From assembly GCA_003996215.1 (NCBI GenBank), contig QJPP01000819.1, forward strand, positions 248,001 to 312,000: DNA of 64,000 bases, read 5' to 3'. The first letter of the stretch is position 1; each line of letters begins with the position of its first letter. The DNA is from Jaltomata sinuosa (lineage: Eukaryota; Streptophyta; Magnoliopsida; Solanales; Solanaceae). Below the pieces are notes generated by a model, which was not told the origin of the DNA, did no database searches, and saw only the letters and a list, made by a program, of their open reading frames with translations. The translations under genes were made by a program, and so were the position numbers. Below are positions 1 through 11,068 of this stretch, piece by piece.

Positions 1-2680
1 CAACCCCTTTATCTTGTTATGCTTGGTTATTATTGTGGTGTTCTGGTTGTGGTAAGGTGATGGAGGGATTGAGAAATTGTGCGATTATTTTTGGGATCAC
101 ATACGATAGTGATTGGATTGGACAAACGTGAAGTACGCCTTGAAATAGTGCCTTGGGAGCTCGTCGCTCCTTGGAGATGTGGTTAACATATTGTTGTTGG
201 ATTTAGCTGCCATTTGTTATTGTTATTTGCCTCATTTTTACGCTTTGGAGTTGGCTGGTCGTGAGTGTGACATTAACACCTTATCAATTGGCTATGGCTC
301 GTTCTTGCAGCCTTGTTGATTCTAGCAATTGTTCCATTACCTTGGTTGGTCAGGCTTCATAGAGACGCCTTTGGGGCTTCAGTTGGAAGTATTTGTTTTA
401 TGTGATTCAAAGCTTCCTGGAGCTGTTTGAGTCTGGACGATGTCGTTCCCGCAGCTAGTCATCTGATGACAGGTAGGTTATGGTTTTCCCCTATCTAGAC
501 TCTGCGTATATAGGCTATAACTGCATTAATTAGCATCCTTGGATGGGTTGTTATAGGTTGGTACCCCAGACCTTGTCCGCCTTTCGTCCATCTATTTCAT
601 ACGTTATTTGTAGTATTCGCGTAGTAATGTATATTACCTTTGTGGTCTTGTGTGGCCTTGTATTGACTCTGGAACATAGATGGTGGGATATTTGGGAATG
701 TCCGCGAGTCCCGGACATAGAGATTATCCTTTTAGGCTGGTTATGTCTGCTGAGTAGCTATTGGGCCTGTTCAGGGCTGATAGGAATTGTTGTGAGCCGT
801 TGGGCTACTTTTATATTTGTGTGCGAGCATATCATCCATGAAAAAGGTTTTCCCCTGCATGTTTTACTACAGTTTTGGTTGTGAGCCACTACTGACAGTT
901 TTCCTAAATTTGCATGGCCCTGGGGGCCCATTTTTGGTACTGTTGTTGATAGAAAAGGGGATTTTTGGATGTTTTTGCACTAATTTTATTACTGGTACTA
1001 GTCTCTGCGGGGCAGAGCACCAAACTTGATTTTTTACTGATACTAGTCTCTGCGGGGCAGAGGACCAGACTTGATTTTATTACTGATACTAGTCTCTGCG
1101 GGGCGGAGCACTAGACTTAATTTACTACAGTTTTAGACCCGATTATGCCCGGGCACCCTTGGAGGGGTTTTTGAGAAATTTTCTACTACTTTAGTCCTGG
1201 ACGGGGTCTGGGCATGCATACTTGAGACTGGGTCTCTATCTTGATCCCGGACTTGCTTCCGGATGACATGTATTGATACTGAGTTTTAGTATGGGGTTGG
1301 GGACCTCCATGGACCTTGTCGCTCCGGGCCTGGGGCTTTGGGTTGTGTGCGCCGGAGGGAAGGGTATACTGTGGAGTAGAGGTATACAGGCTGAGTCCTT
1401 CTATGGAACCTTCCTGCTGAGCCCGATTGGCACCGGAGGAGGTACATACAGAGGTTCTATTTCATAGCATATCATGCATTGGATTCCACCCTTGTTTGTT
1501 GTGTGTTCAGTGTACGCTCCGATAGTATGGGATGCCGGAGGGTTTGCTTTCACTTGATTGTGTTCCTCGGTTGTATGGGCGGCCGTTGGGACTGTAGGTA
1601 GACTATATTTACTCCTGTTTTTACTTAGAGCTTTTCTTGGCACCCGGTTCTTGAAAGATTAGTGATGGCTAGCCTGTTGAGGCTTTGGTTGTGGGATTTT
1701 TGATTATTGAGAGGGCTTTGGAGTCCTATCTTATTGAGGCACTTTTGTGTGGCCTTCTGAGCAGAGTGTGAGACTCTGGTTCTATTCTTGTGGGAAGCTT
1801 AGTGGTATCTCTCGGTTATTATGGCCTAGTTATTTCATCCTAGGGTTGTACTTGTGAGGTGATTCCCTGGTTATGCTATCATATGATTGGATTGGTGTTA
1901 TGATTTCCTTATACTGGTTGATTCCATTTTTAGTATGTTAGACTGCTCTCCGTCTTTTCCTTCCACTTGAGGTTACCGGTATACCGCTATTTTTTCAACT
2001 CTCTCTCTACTTACTTATATTATTGTGCAAGGACTCCAGGTGTGTTCTCCTTTCCTTCACCTGTGATTCTGTGTAATTGTATCTCTGTGCTAGCATGTGT
2101 TACTTGAAGCTCTTGGTTATGGATGATCTGTGCTAGCTCCTTGTGCCTTGCTTATTGCCTCAGTGACTGCTTTTTTGCTATCTGTTACTTACTGCTTTTA
2201 TATCTTATATGCGCTCAGTCGGCCTATGATACCTACTGAGTACCCGTGGTTTTGGTGCTCATACTACACTTCTGCACTTTTTTGTGCAGATATTAGCTGA
2301 GCTTTCACCGTTGATCACGTTGGAGACTCGTGCAACTTTTGGATCTTTGAGACTAGGGTGAGCGCCTGACGGTCAGGGCTTGTCTACATCTCATCTGTTG
2401 TACTGTTGCTCCTTATACTTTCGGAGGCAATTTGTGTTGTATTTTGTTACTACTAGCACTTGTGTCCTATTAGAAGCTTCTGTACTATTGATACCAAGTC
2501 TTGGGGTTGGTGTAGTTTCCTTTTTGTATTTATATTCGAGTTTTGCTTTCGCTTATTTCTGCTTGCTGGTGCGTTTTGGTTAGGTAGTAGCCCATTACTA
2601 ACCGTTCTGGGCTACGAGAATTGGTTCGCCTACTGGGGGATTGTAGGTGCCATCATGACTTGAGAAATTGGGTCGTGACA
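1..2680 (+). mobile_element. Family-A LTR, right-hand part (A0)
   Basis: This stretch is the plus-oriented counterpart of the two family-A LTRs at 12010-15838 and 19266-23183, which lie in the opposite orientation; the match is line for line, including the GCAGAGACTAGTA minisatellite. It ends with GGGTCGTGACA at 2680, the same 3' terminus as the other A LTRs. The left end lies outside the window, so the promoter part is not seen. No tRNA primer site follows the terminus, so it is a 3' LTR or a solo LTR rather than a 5' LTR. It abuts the leader of the B0 element, which suggests insertion into it. The short open frames inside are not convincing genes. Confidence 0.85.
990..1125 (+). repeat. LTR minisatellite, about 45-bp unit, 3 copies
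   Basis: Three direct copies of a unit containing TACTAGTCTCTGCGGGGC separated by TTTTATTACTGATA-type spacers. The same array occurs in the two other A LTRs with 3 and 4 copies, so it is a family property of the LTR. Confidence 0.8.
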
Positions 2681-3022
2681 CTGTTAGCCGATTCATCCAC
2701 CATTTACATAGCCTCCCAGGTCAGAGACCAATTGGAACCTTCCCGGTTCCAATTTTCCTTGCTTGTCTTATTGCAACCGGAGTCCAATAACATCCTTACT
2801 TCATTGAGATACCAATTGGAATTGAGAGATACCAATTGGGCTCAACCCATACAAGCAAGTGAAAGAACCGCACAAAAAGGAATGAAAGAAGAGAGATGTT
2901 TCCTAAAAAGCTTCATAGCTTCCCAAAGATTAGATGTGTACGTCAACACACCGATCTGTAGGACTCTAATCGACATTTTACTCTTGTACTGGGAGACCAA
3001 TAACCTGGGCTTTGATACCATC
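2681..3022 (-). mobile_element. Leader and primer binding site of B0 Gypsy element
   Basis: Read on the minus strand, this begins next to the B0 LTR with TGGTATCAAAGC (plus 3009-3020), a site complementary to the 3' end of initiator methionine tRNA. It is followed by an untranslated leader resembling that of element B1 (31725-31940): both contain TCTCTTCTTTC-type and CCAATTGGTATCT motifs, the latter repeated here. The leader is cut at 2681 by the A0 LTR before any gag codon. A 147-codon open frame on the opposite strand is antisense to this leader and is not a gene. Confidence 0.7.
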
Positions 3023-4197
3023 TGTCACGACCCAACTACCAGGCCGTGCGGGCACCTACTCTAATCTACCAAGATAGGAGAACCCTTACCACCCGAACCA
3101 ACATGCAATATGCAAAAAAGAAAATAAACCATTAAATAAGTCCCTTAATACACGAGAGATCATTTACAAAATATTTGGAAAATCTTTGTACAAAACTTTT
3201 GAAATTACACAACTTTTAGAACTTGCGGAAATTTACTAACAATATAAACAACCTCCCCAGAACCTAGTCTAAGCCGGTACAAGCGCTTCTACAAGATAAG
3301 CTTATAACATAAGATGGACACAACTCCCACCATAAAAGGAAGCAGGAGCTGCTGGAAGATCACCGCAATCCTGAACCTGTGAAACATCACCAACCCTGCA
3401 ACCAGACTATACCCAAAAAGGTATAGCAAGAGTAGAATCAGTACAAACACACGTACTGGTAGGCATCATCGTCTTACCCAAATTAACTCCTACCATCATA
3501 TAAAAATCAAGATAAAATGTACAAGGTAAATGCTTCACCCATTTCAACATCTCTTTTATCAATCCCCTCTTTCGGAACCGACCTTCCTAACCTTTTGCTG
3601 CCAACTCCACCACCCTAGCCTTGACTCTGACATCTGGACTTCCCAAGTCTCACTCATAACTAGACTTTTCAAAGTTGCCTTGTCACCCAGAATTCCCAAG
3701 TCACCTTTAACCTTTACCCCAGTCAACTACCTTGACTAAATATCCAGAATAAATCTGACCAACTTCCCAACCAAACCACTTATACCCCAAGTATTACCTA
3801 CCATTGTCCGAACTTTCCAGGACCTCTAGGACAACTTTACCACCTGGTTATATTAACCAATAACCACACCCAGACTCTCGGTCTACCTCTATATTTACCA
3901 ACCACATGTAATTCATCTAACAACCATTGACACTCTCAATGACCACCATAGAGATACACCTAAATTCCTTCTTAAATCACATAACCCAGACCCTCTAAGG
4001 ATCCTCCATCCACACCTAAGTGTTCAACGAACTACCCCGCTCTACACCAAGACCCACCCTTAGCTCATTAACCACGATAATTCATGACCGCCATTAGTAC
4101 ACTTAATGACACTAATTTATGAGCATATAACCTTTTTGTTAAAATAGTCCGGACCCACCCGGATCCCCCTAACATGTCTAGGTGTTAACATGACAAA

Positions 4198-4668
4198 CTC
4201 GGTCTACACCACGACCAACTAATAATCAACATCATAACCGAACCTATACCCAAACCAACTAATACCCAATATTATAATCCAGTCTATACTAAGACCAACT
4301 AATAATTAACATAAATGACCCGGTCTACACCAAGACCAAATTAAAAACCAACATAATAACCCGGTCTACACCAAGACCCAACGAAAAACATAATCTACCA
4401 ACCCGGCCTACACCAAGACCAAACTCACAATATAATATAACAACCCAGACTACACCAAGACCAACCTCACAACATAATATAACAACCCGGCCTACACCAA
4501 GATCAAACTCACAATATAATATAACAACCCGACCTACACCAAGACCAAACTCACAACATAATATAACAACCCGGCCTACACCAGGAGCAAGCTTACAATA
4601 TAATATAACAACCCGGCCTACACCAAGACCAAACTCACAATATAATAACTCGACCTACACCAAGACTA
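4198..4668 (-). repeat. Expanded LTR minisatellite, CCGGTCTACACCAAGACC unit
   Basis: About twelve direct copies of a 35-45 bp unit with core C(C/T)TACACCAAGACC and spacer CTCACAATATAATATAAC. Other B LTRs carry only two to four diverged copies of the same core (for example near 51895 and 51940 as GGACCGGGTTGT). The array shows strong local expansion, with the most regular units in the right half. Confidence 0.85.
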
Positions 4669-4744
4669 AAATTCAATATCACAATTTATAAACACATCCC
4701 GATCTAATTATGGAACCAAATGAATTGCACAATGATATGCAATA

Positions 4745-5022
4745 AGTAAACCCGTACCAAACATGGTACCCGCGCCAACCGTTAGTATATCCTGTATCAG
4801 GCGTGGTACCCGAGCCAACTGTTAGTATAACCTCTACCAGGCATGGTACCCGAGCCAACCATTAGTATATACTATACCAGGTGTGGTACCCAAGCCAACC
4901 GTTAGTATAACACATACCAGGCGTGGTACCCGAGCCAACCGTTAGTATATCCTGTACCAGGCGTGGTACCCTAGCCAACCATTAGTATATTTAGTACCAG
5001 GCGTGGTACCTGAGCCATTCAA
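4745..5022 (-). repeat. LTR minisatellite, GGCGTGGTACCCGAGCC unit, 7 copies
   Basis: Seven direct copies of an about 40-bp unit containing a GGTACC palindrome, spaced by AACCGTTAGTATA. The same unit occurs in B1 (4 copies), B2 (3), B3 (4) and B4 (2), so copy number differs among LTRs of one family. Confidence 0.9.
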
Positions 5023-5825
5023 ATGTTAAACAATCCACAGTCACAACAATGAACAATCAATTTGTAAACCAACAAGCACAACACACAGTTCAATTTACAA
5101 GACTGCTAAACAGGACTATTAGACATTTCTAATCATCCCCTAAGCAATGCATCTCATACAAATACTTAGATAAGAGTACACAAACACACAAGCATACAGG
5201 AATCAAACCATCACCTACCCCATTCTGGGTACACTATGAACCTTCAAATCCCGTCCGAAGACTAACCCTGGTTCTCCCCTTTAAACAAGTAGTTAATTAC
5301 ATTTATTCCTGACCCTCTTCCTAGGATGAAATACAACCTGGGAAAACCTTTCCCAGCCTTAGAACACAGTCATCGAATATCCTAATGATACCAATTAGTT
5401 TCTGAAACTTCCGTTCCTTGAACATTAGTAAATTACTAACCCTTTTTCGGTTCCCCGAACCTTCCGATATTCTAGTTCCCACATTTATTAGAAAAATCAC
5501 ACAAATTAAGCAATGCTTAGAATATACAACACACTATCCCAATTCTACCATTTTCAACTAATCTAACAAATAAACAATTTCCTCCAAACTCCATGCCCAA
5601 AGGCCTAACCATGGATTCTCCCTTTCATTATACACAATAATAAGAAAATGAAAGCGGTCAATCTATTTTTTGGAAGAAACCTAGCCTACCTAGATGCCAA
5701 GCAGCTGTTCCATGCCCTTTCTGGCTCCGTGAAGGCGTTCCCTGATGATTCTGCAGGCCTAAATCCGTGGTTTCGCGTCCTTTTTACCGGAATTCCTCCT
5801 TCCCATGGTTTAATTGAGAGGATCG

Positions 5826-7560
5826 GGTAAAAAGAGGTGATTTGTTGTAATATTACCGTTGGTTTGATATTTAATGAGTTTTAAATATTTTTTCTTTCTT
5901 TTTTCATTTTTAATGGTGTTGACGCGCTCAAAAATATTAAGCAAAATACGCCTGGGTCTGGGTCGAGAAAGGGGTAAATAAATTCACTTTCATATATTAT
6001 AGGTGTGTATTAGGTCGCATCAATAGTTAAAGTGTGAAATCGACTTTTCGGGAATAATTTAGGGTGGAAATGATGTCTTTTCTCTTAAAGTATATTAGAA
6101 CTTAGGTATCCATATTGAACCGGAATCCTCTCTTTCTTCGTGTTCTAAGTAAATTGTGAGTGATGCATCCCGATCATTTGAACCTCTTAACAAGTATTAT
6201 ATTTTTATATGTTGTTTATCTTTAAATTAATACATTTAAATTTATACACGTAATTTAAGAATACTCAGATGAAAATGACCAAATAATGCTATTGCAATAA
6301 ACTAATACACTTAGTATTATGCCACATAATATTATAAAGATGTTATGATTGAAAAATCAAATAATAATAAATAGCAAGATGAATAAGAAAATAAGGCCTG
6401 AATTCCAGCGCTGATGGCTGGCAACATCACCAAAAAAGCTTTGAGATTGCTATGTTTGGTAACAGTGGAGCTTGATATTACAAAGTACAAGTATCATGTT
6501 AGTGTCTTTTTTGAAATCAAATGTCCCTTTAACAAGAAGGTAAGACACTATTTATAACTAATCCTTAAGGAACAATATTCGTGAATCCCACACCATAAAG
6601 TCCATCAACTGTACAATAATTCAGCTATGTAGCTCCTGGCGGAGATTTTAGACTTTTTCACAATCACTAGTCTTTTGATCTTATCTTGATTGGTTACAAC
6701 CTGGTAGCAGGTCCATGTTTTCATATCCAAACAAGCTCTTGATGCGATATCAGATTCTAGTACCATATCTCCGGATCTTGTACAAACAAGATCATCCTCA
6801 ACGATCACATTTTGTGGATAATGCTTGATATCATCCCTGCAGAGTCACATTTAATATGTTCCTCTTGCTACGTATTTTTTCCTAATTTTCCCACGTGTCA
6901 TGTCCGATTTTTACTCCATTTACATAGTCCCACCACTTTTTGGTTATTTGCTGAGTTGTGATCGAAAAGTGGAAAGATCATCAATTTCTTGTCAGAAAAG
7001 CATATGAAAGGACCCTTAACATGGCATGTATCCTTTCACACTAAATTCTTCGTACACTTGTCTTCTTGTGGTTGGGAGATAACTAAGGTCGGATTGAGCC
7101 AATGATGATTTCAATTTTTTAAAACCATATAAACTTTTTTGTTTCATCACTTATTTTCACCATTCTCGAAGTTCTCTCTCTGTAAATTCTTTATTCTTTT
7201 TTGCCTCGTCAGAACACTATCTAAAAACACCATTTCGTAACTCTAATTTAATCCTTTTCATCATTCGAGCCACAATATCAACACTTTTTTCACTTACTTA
7301 AGATGCGCTACCTACTATCTGCAGAAGTTCTATGGTCCCTAAAATACTACCTGAACTTCCCAACGGCAAGTCTCACACTGATGAAGGACCATATTTACCG
7401 ACGAAGAAAAAATAAGCATAAAGGGTGATGTTGATAAACCCACTGTTTGGTCAATTTTCACCGAGCAAATGGTTATTCAGTAAGGATTTTCAATCTTAAA
7501 ATCCATCCACAACGCAAATCGACGATCGCAATAAACTGTTTGGAGAATATCCTTCTATGA
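5826..7560. other. AT-rich stretch without a recognised gene
   Basis: No open frame here looks like a known family. A 67-codon minus-strand frame at 6605-6808 has no match I recognise. The left edge is the point where similarity to B LTRs stops, so an insertion or deletion boundary lies at about 5826. The right part contains pyrimidine-rich, 5'-UTR-like sequence (7140-7270) leading into the transposon-like pseudogene. Confidence 0.5.
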
Positions 7561-8115
7561 TCCGATTTGTTCACTTCCTCGCAGTTTGAGATGATTATAA
7601 ATGAAAGGATACAATTTGTATGTATGCTCTAGGTAAATTTGAAAGAGTTAATTTCAAAAAGGTGGGTCATTCATACATCTACACTAATCCCTTCACTCTT
7701 GGTTTTGATCCGGTAATTAACCCTATCATCCTCAAATTCTGCAAATGCTATAAGATTTGTCTAGCTCAAGTTGGCCAAGTGATATGGAGAGCAGTTGATT
7801 GAATTTTACATTTAACTATTAAGGCCGAGTTAGATTTTTTCATCATCCACATGATCTGGCTTTATGCCCCAAGACTTTTTTGAGGCGGCGTCATCACCTT
7901 GACCCATCAAGAGGAAGATCTATCCTTTATAGACTAGATGGTGACCATAATCGGGTTGAATGTTAAGGTTCATAATTTTCATCATTTTCATCATTTTCAA
8001 CATCATTCCAAGGACCAACATGTCCTTCCTAGAATCTCGAAATTTTACTCACAAGTTTTCACTTCTCAGAAAACTTCCCATTTTCTGTACACTTTTACTT
8101 TAAATAAACACTCGA
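7560..8115 (+). pseudogene. Degenerate plant transposon gene (PF04195-like)
   Basis: Across several frames and stops, the translation contains pieces in the order expected for the plant protein domain called putative gypsy-type transposon (PF04195, Transposase_28): a YTNPFTLGF segment, FCKCYKICLAQVGQVIWRAV, then LYAPRLF-GGVITLT, and SFLESRNFTHKF near the end. In the living family these correspond to the segments around FCxxYxICxAQL, LYxPRLFRxGVxTLT and PFPExWNFxP. At least three in-frame stops (7801, the stop after LYAPRLF, and one after 7930) and one frameshift make it non-coding. It is probably part of an old Tat/Ogre-like or related element that also includes the F LTR to the right. The assignment is from memory of the domain and needs a profile search. 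Confidence 0.5.
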
Positions 8116-8265
8116 GTCTTTTTTAGCCACCTTTTGGAAACTTCTATGATTATGAGCATTTCAAGTTAGGTTAGAAAATTTTGAGCATCACAAAAGCTGA
8201 ACAACGAACCTGGAAAGAGATTTCCAAGGAAAAAAAATTAGAGACCAAAGAACCATCGTATCCTT

Positions 8266-9570
8266 TGTTGGGGGTCGGTCATAAACCTTCACAAAAGCGT
8301 ACATGGTTGCAAGCAATAAAGTGATTGTAAAAAGATCATGGTTGTCAAACCCACAAGGACTTATACTAACAATCTAATGATAAGCTACTATGATTATAAA
8401 AGTAAGTATTTTCCAGTTTTAGGGATTAGAGTTTGTTTATTACTTCTACTTATGAGATTAAAGCGATTGTGAGTGAGATTTAAGAGTTGTTAACAAAGTT
8501 ATTAAAATCTAAGGTTATGGCTCTTGGAGTATACGCATCATATAATATATATTGTTGTTTAAGCATGACTAAGATATCTACCAAATTGGTGAATCAGAGG
8601 GTTAATATTATGGTCATGGGCTTTTGCTCCTCTAACATTATACCCTAATTGGAAACCTAACTACATCATTGAGCGGGGTTAGATAAACCAATTTGAATGC
8701 ATTGAGTTATCTTTCTATATTGATCCAATTAACGTGATCTAGGTACATCTCTGTGCTAGAGGTAAATCAGTCAATTGACGCATCCTACTACCCTTAACCC
8801 AGATTTTATTTCTAGCCTCCGTCTCTCGAGTTCTACTAAAATTATCTATTTATTTTATTGGTCTAAGAAATAAAATAATAATCACGGGGTTAAGACAATA
8901 AAATATAATGGTAGATTCTGCAAAAGCATGCTATATAAATATATCGATGTCATAGTGAGGCTACAACCCTAGATAGAGGGATTTTTTGCCACTCATAATT
9001 TGATTAAAAAGTAATAGTGTAATATGAACGATAAATTAAGCTAAGTAAAAGAGTATAGGAATAACCCTAATTATTGAGTTGAAGCTATATGCTCATTTAT
9101 CTTCCTTTGCCAAAATCTGAGTTAAAAACGATCAAAGAATATTAAAAGTATTTAAAAATACCCTAAAACTCCCTCCAAATGGAACTAAGGAAAGGGGCAA
9201 AAATTTCCCCAAAGCTCCCATTGCTCTCTCTGGAGATTGCATCATGAGCCCCTCTTGCTCGCCCTGAGATTCATCTTTCCATGGTGTAAACTTTAAAGGG
9301 AGTGTATTTTTCACCCCCCCCCCTCGATGTGGAAATCTCCCTATGAGGCTCTAACGTTGCTTTGAGACTCTACGTTGTAAAAAATGCCCTTTTATGATCC
9401 TTTTTTGTCTTTTTTAGTTTTTTTAATCTAAAATGCATAAAACACCTTACATAAGTGTCAAATCATGAAATTAAGCATATTATATAGGTATCAAACAAGA
9501 ATATCCTCAAAATAAGGCTCAAATATGAACAAAAATAGTGAAAATGAGTGTATGTCAGACCCACATCACA
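8266..9570 (-). mobile_element. F-type LTR (probable 3' LTR)
   Basis: On the minus strand the block starts TGTGATGTGGGTCTGAC and ends GACCGACCCCCAACA, giving canonical TG...CA ends. Immediately upstream on that strand (plus 9571-9584) is TTAAAGTGTGGAAT, a plausible polypurine tract of the kind that precedes the 3' LTR in plant Gypsy elements. No second copy is visible, so the pair is not shown. It contains a C-run at about 9314-9323 and no gene. Confidence 0.5.
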
Positions 9571-10305
9571 ATTCCACACTTTAACCTTTGTTCATCGTTG
9601 AACACCACTTAACCTTTTAGCTTAAATCTTTCTTAAATTATGAAAGCTCTTAGGTTACCTTTACCAAGATTGCTAAGATATTAAGTGACTCTCAAACAAA
9701 GTGTGTTGCACAATTCAAAACAAGAGACTTCTATCAAGATGATGCAACCTCTAAAATTGATTCTCTAACATCATGTGTGGGAAAAATCATCATCACATTA
9801 TCAAGCAAAGAAGTCGAATATATTACCAAGTTTACGTCCTTTTTGTACTCTCACTTCAAGAGAGGTGTCCCATTACACATACAATTCATAATACATATAA
9901 ATGAAATAAATTTGCTCACTCTCTCAAAAGAATTTACATGTATGCATAATATACTATAGGATTGCCCTTAGTTTAATGCTCCATTAACTCAAATATAGAA
10001 ACATATGATCAAAAGGTCTTTATTTGATTGTAATATCGGCTAAGGGATGAGTAAGAAATATTTAATTAGAGTAGTGACTACTCTCCCCATGCAATTTTAA
10101 GACTTACAACTTTTAATCTTTTAAGCTCCCCTTTCTTGTTTTTACCAATTTTTAACTTTTCTTCTGCTACCCCTTTACATCTTCCTTTGTTTTTAAGTAC
10201 TCACCCTCTTTTCGTTCATTGTTAGCAAGTAGCAATTTCTATACTTTCTTTCTTCAGTCATTTTTTTCTTCAACCTTGCTCTCCTTACTACAAAGACTAA
10301 CTTTA
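9571..10305 (-). mobile_element. Sequence upstream of the F LTR, interrupted by element D
   Basis: AT-rich sequence without a convincing ORF. It ends with the target-site copy CTTTA (10301-10305) of element D and resumes after D at 26842. Together with 26847-28371 it may be the 3' part of an old minus-strand element whose LTR is F; this is inferred from layout only. Confidence 0.4.
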
Positions 10306-10654
10306 TGTAACACCCCAAATATTCCTAGCTAAGACCCAAACTATTTTCATGAGTATCATGATCAATTCCATAGTGTGGAAATTGTTTTCAATATGAATCA
10401 TGTTCATAAGAAACTTCTATAAGCAAGTTAAGTTGAAAGCACCCCAATCAAAGAAGTTTTCATGTAAGACTAAACTAGTATCATCTTCAAATGATCGAAC
10501 CTCCTAAAATATGAAGATTTAAGTGTCCTATTACCTACTAAATTAAAAGATTTTGAGTCTTCTTTCCAATGCCACTGACCGCGCATTAATCTGAGTCTGG
10601 AGTAAAAAGTTATGGGTATTTTACTGTAGCACTGCCACTGACTACGGACAGGAA

Positions 10655-10985
10655 TGACGAACCATGGTTCTGAACCACGGTCCGTACTGTTACTCGTGAA
10701 AACAGACCTGCAACTTAAAATTTTCACCTTCAAAATGACGAGTTGGTTCACGACCCATAGACCAAAACTACGGTCCACAGTATGCCCCGTGGTTTGTTAA
10801 TTTTCACCTTTTTTCTCTAGATTTCCACTAGTGACTTCAGAGGTCATCGTTTCAAACGACGGTACGTCCTGTAAACTCATGGAATCAATTTCAGAGAACC
10901 CCAAAACTCAGGGACAGAACCACGGGTCAGTTGATGGTCCGTCGTTCAGAACCACGGTCCGTCAACCAATCCGTGGTTCGATATC
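10655..10985 (+). promoter_or_regulatory. Array of ACGGTCCGT-type palindromes in D U3
   Basis: Several copies of (A)CCACGGTCCGT or close variants occur at about 10674, 10755, 10937 and 10956, with related ACGACGGTACGTC at about 10856. They lie within 400 bp upstream of the TATA box, where LTR enhancer elements are expected. The function is inferred from position and repetition only. Confidence 0.5.
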
Positions 10986-11060
10986 TCAAGAAATTTTAGC
11001 AACTTTTAATTTAGTTTCCCAGGGGTATTTCAGACCATTCCTTTTTCTTTTAGCTCCGAC

Positions 11061-11068
11061 TATAAATA
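11061..11068 (+). promoter_or_regulatory. D LTR TATA box
   Basis: TATAAATA, preceded by a GC-richer block and followed by sequence without further TATA motifs, is the best core-promoter candidate in the D LTR. Transcription would start near 11095. Confidence 0.55.

Larger units (their letters stand above)
3023..5825 (-). mobile_element. B0 Gypsy 5' LTR, truncated at the U3 side
   Basis: The plus-strand start TGTCACGACCCAAC is the reverse complement of the LTR 3' terminus seen in B1, B2 and B4. Similarity to B4 (33639-36088) continues through a run of cytosine-rich sequence, the two minisatellites and the CTCCTTCCCATGG area, and then stops near 5825. The CCGCTATAGCGG part of U3 and the outer terminus are therefore missing. 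The LTR is long (about 2.8 kb) because its minisatellites are expanded. The orientation is fixed by the tRNA primer site just left of it. Confidence 0.75.

Noticed and set aside
2621..3064. 147-codon plus-strand frame
   Set aside because: It runs across the A0 LTR end, the B0 leader in antisense and the B0 primer site, so it is a chance frame.
4198..5022. CRISPR-like array
   Set aside because: The spacers are themselves repeated and the array lies in a plant LTR; it is a minisatellite.
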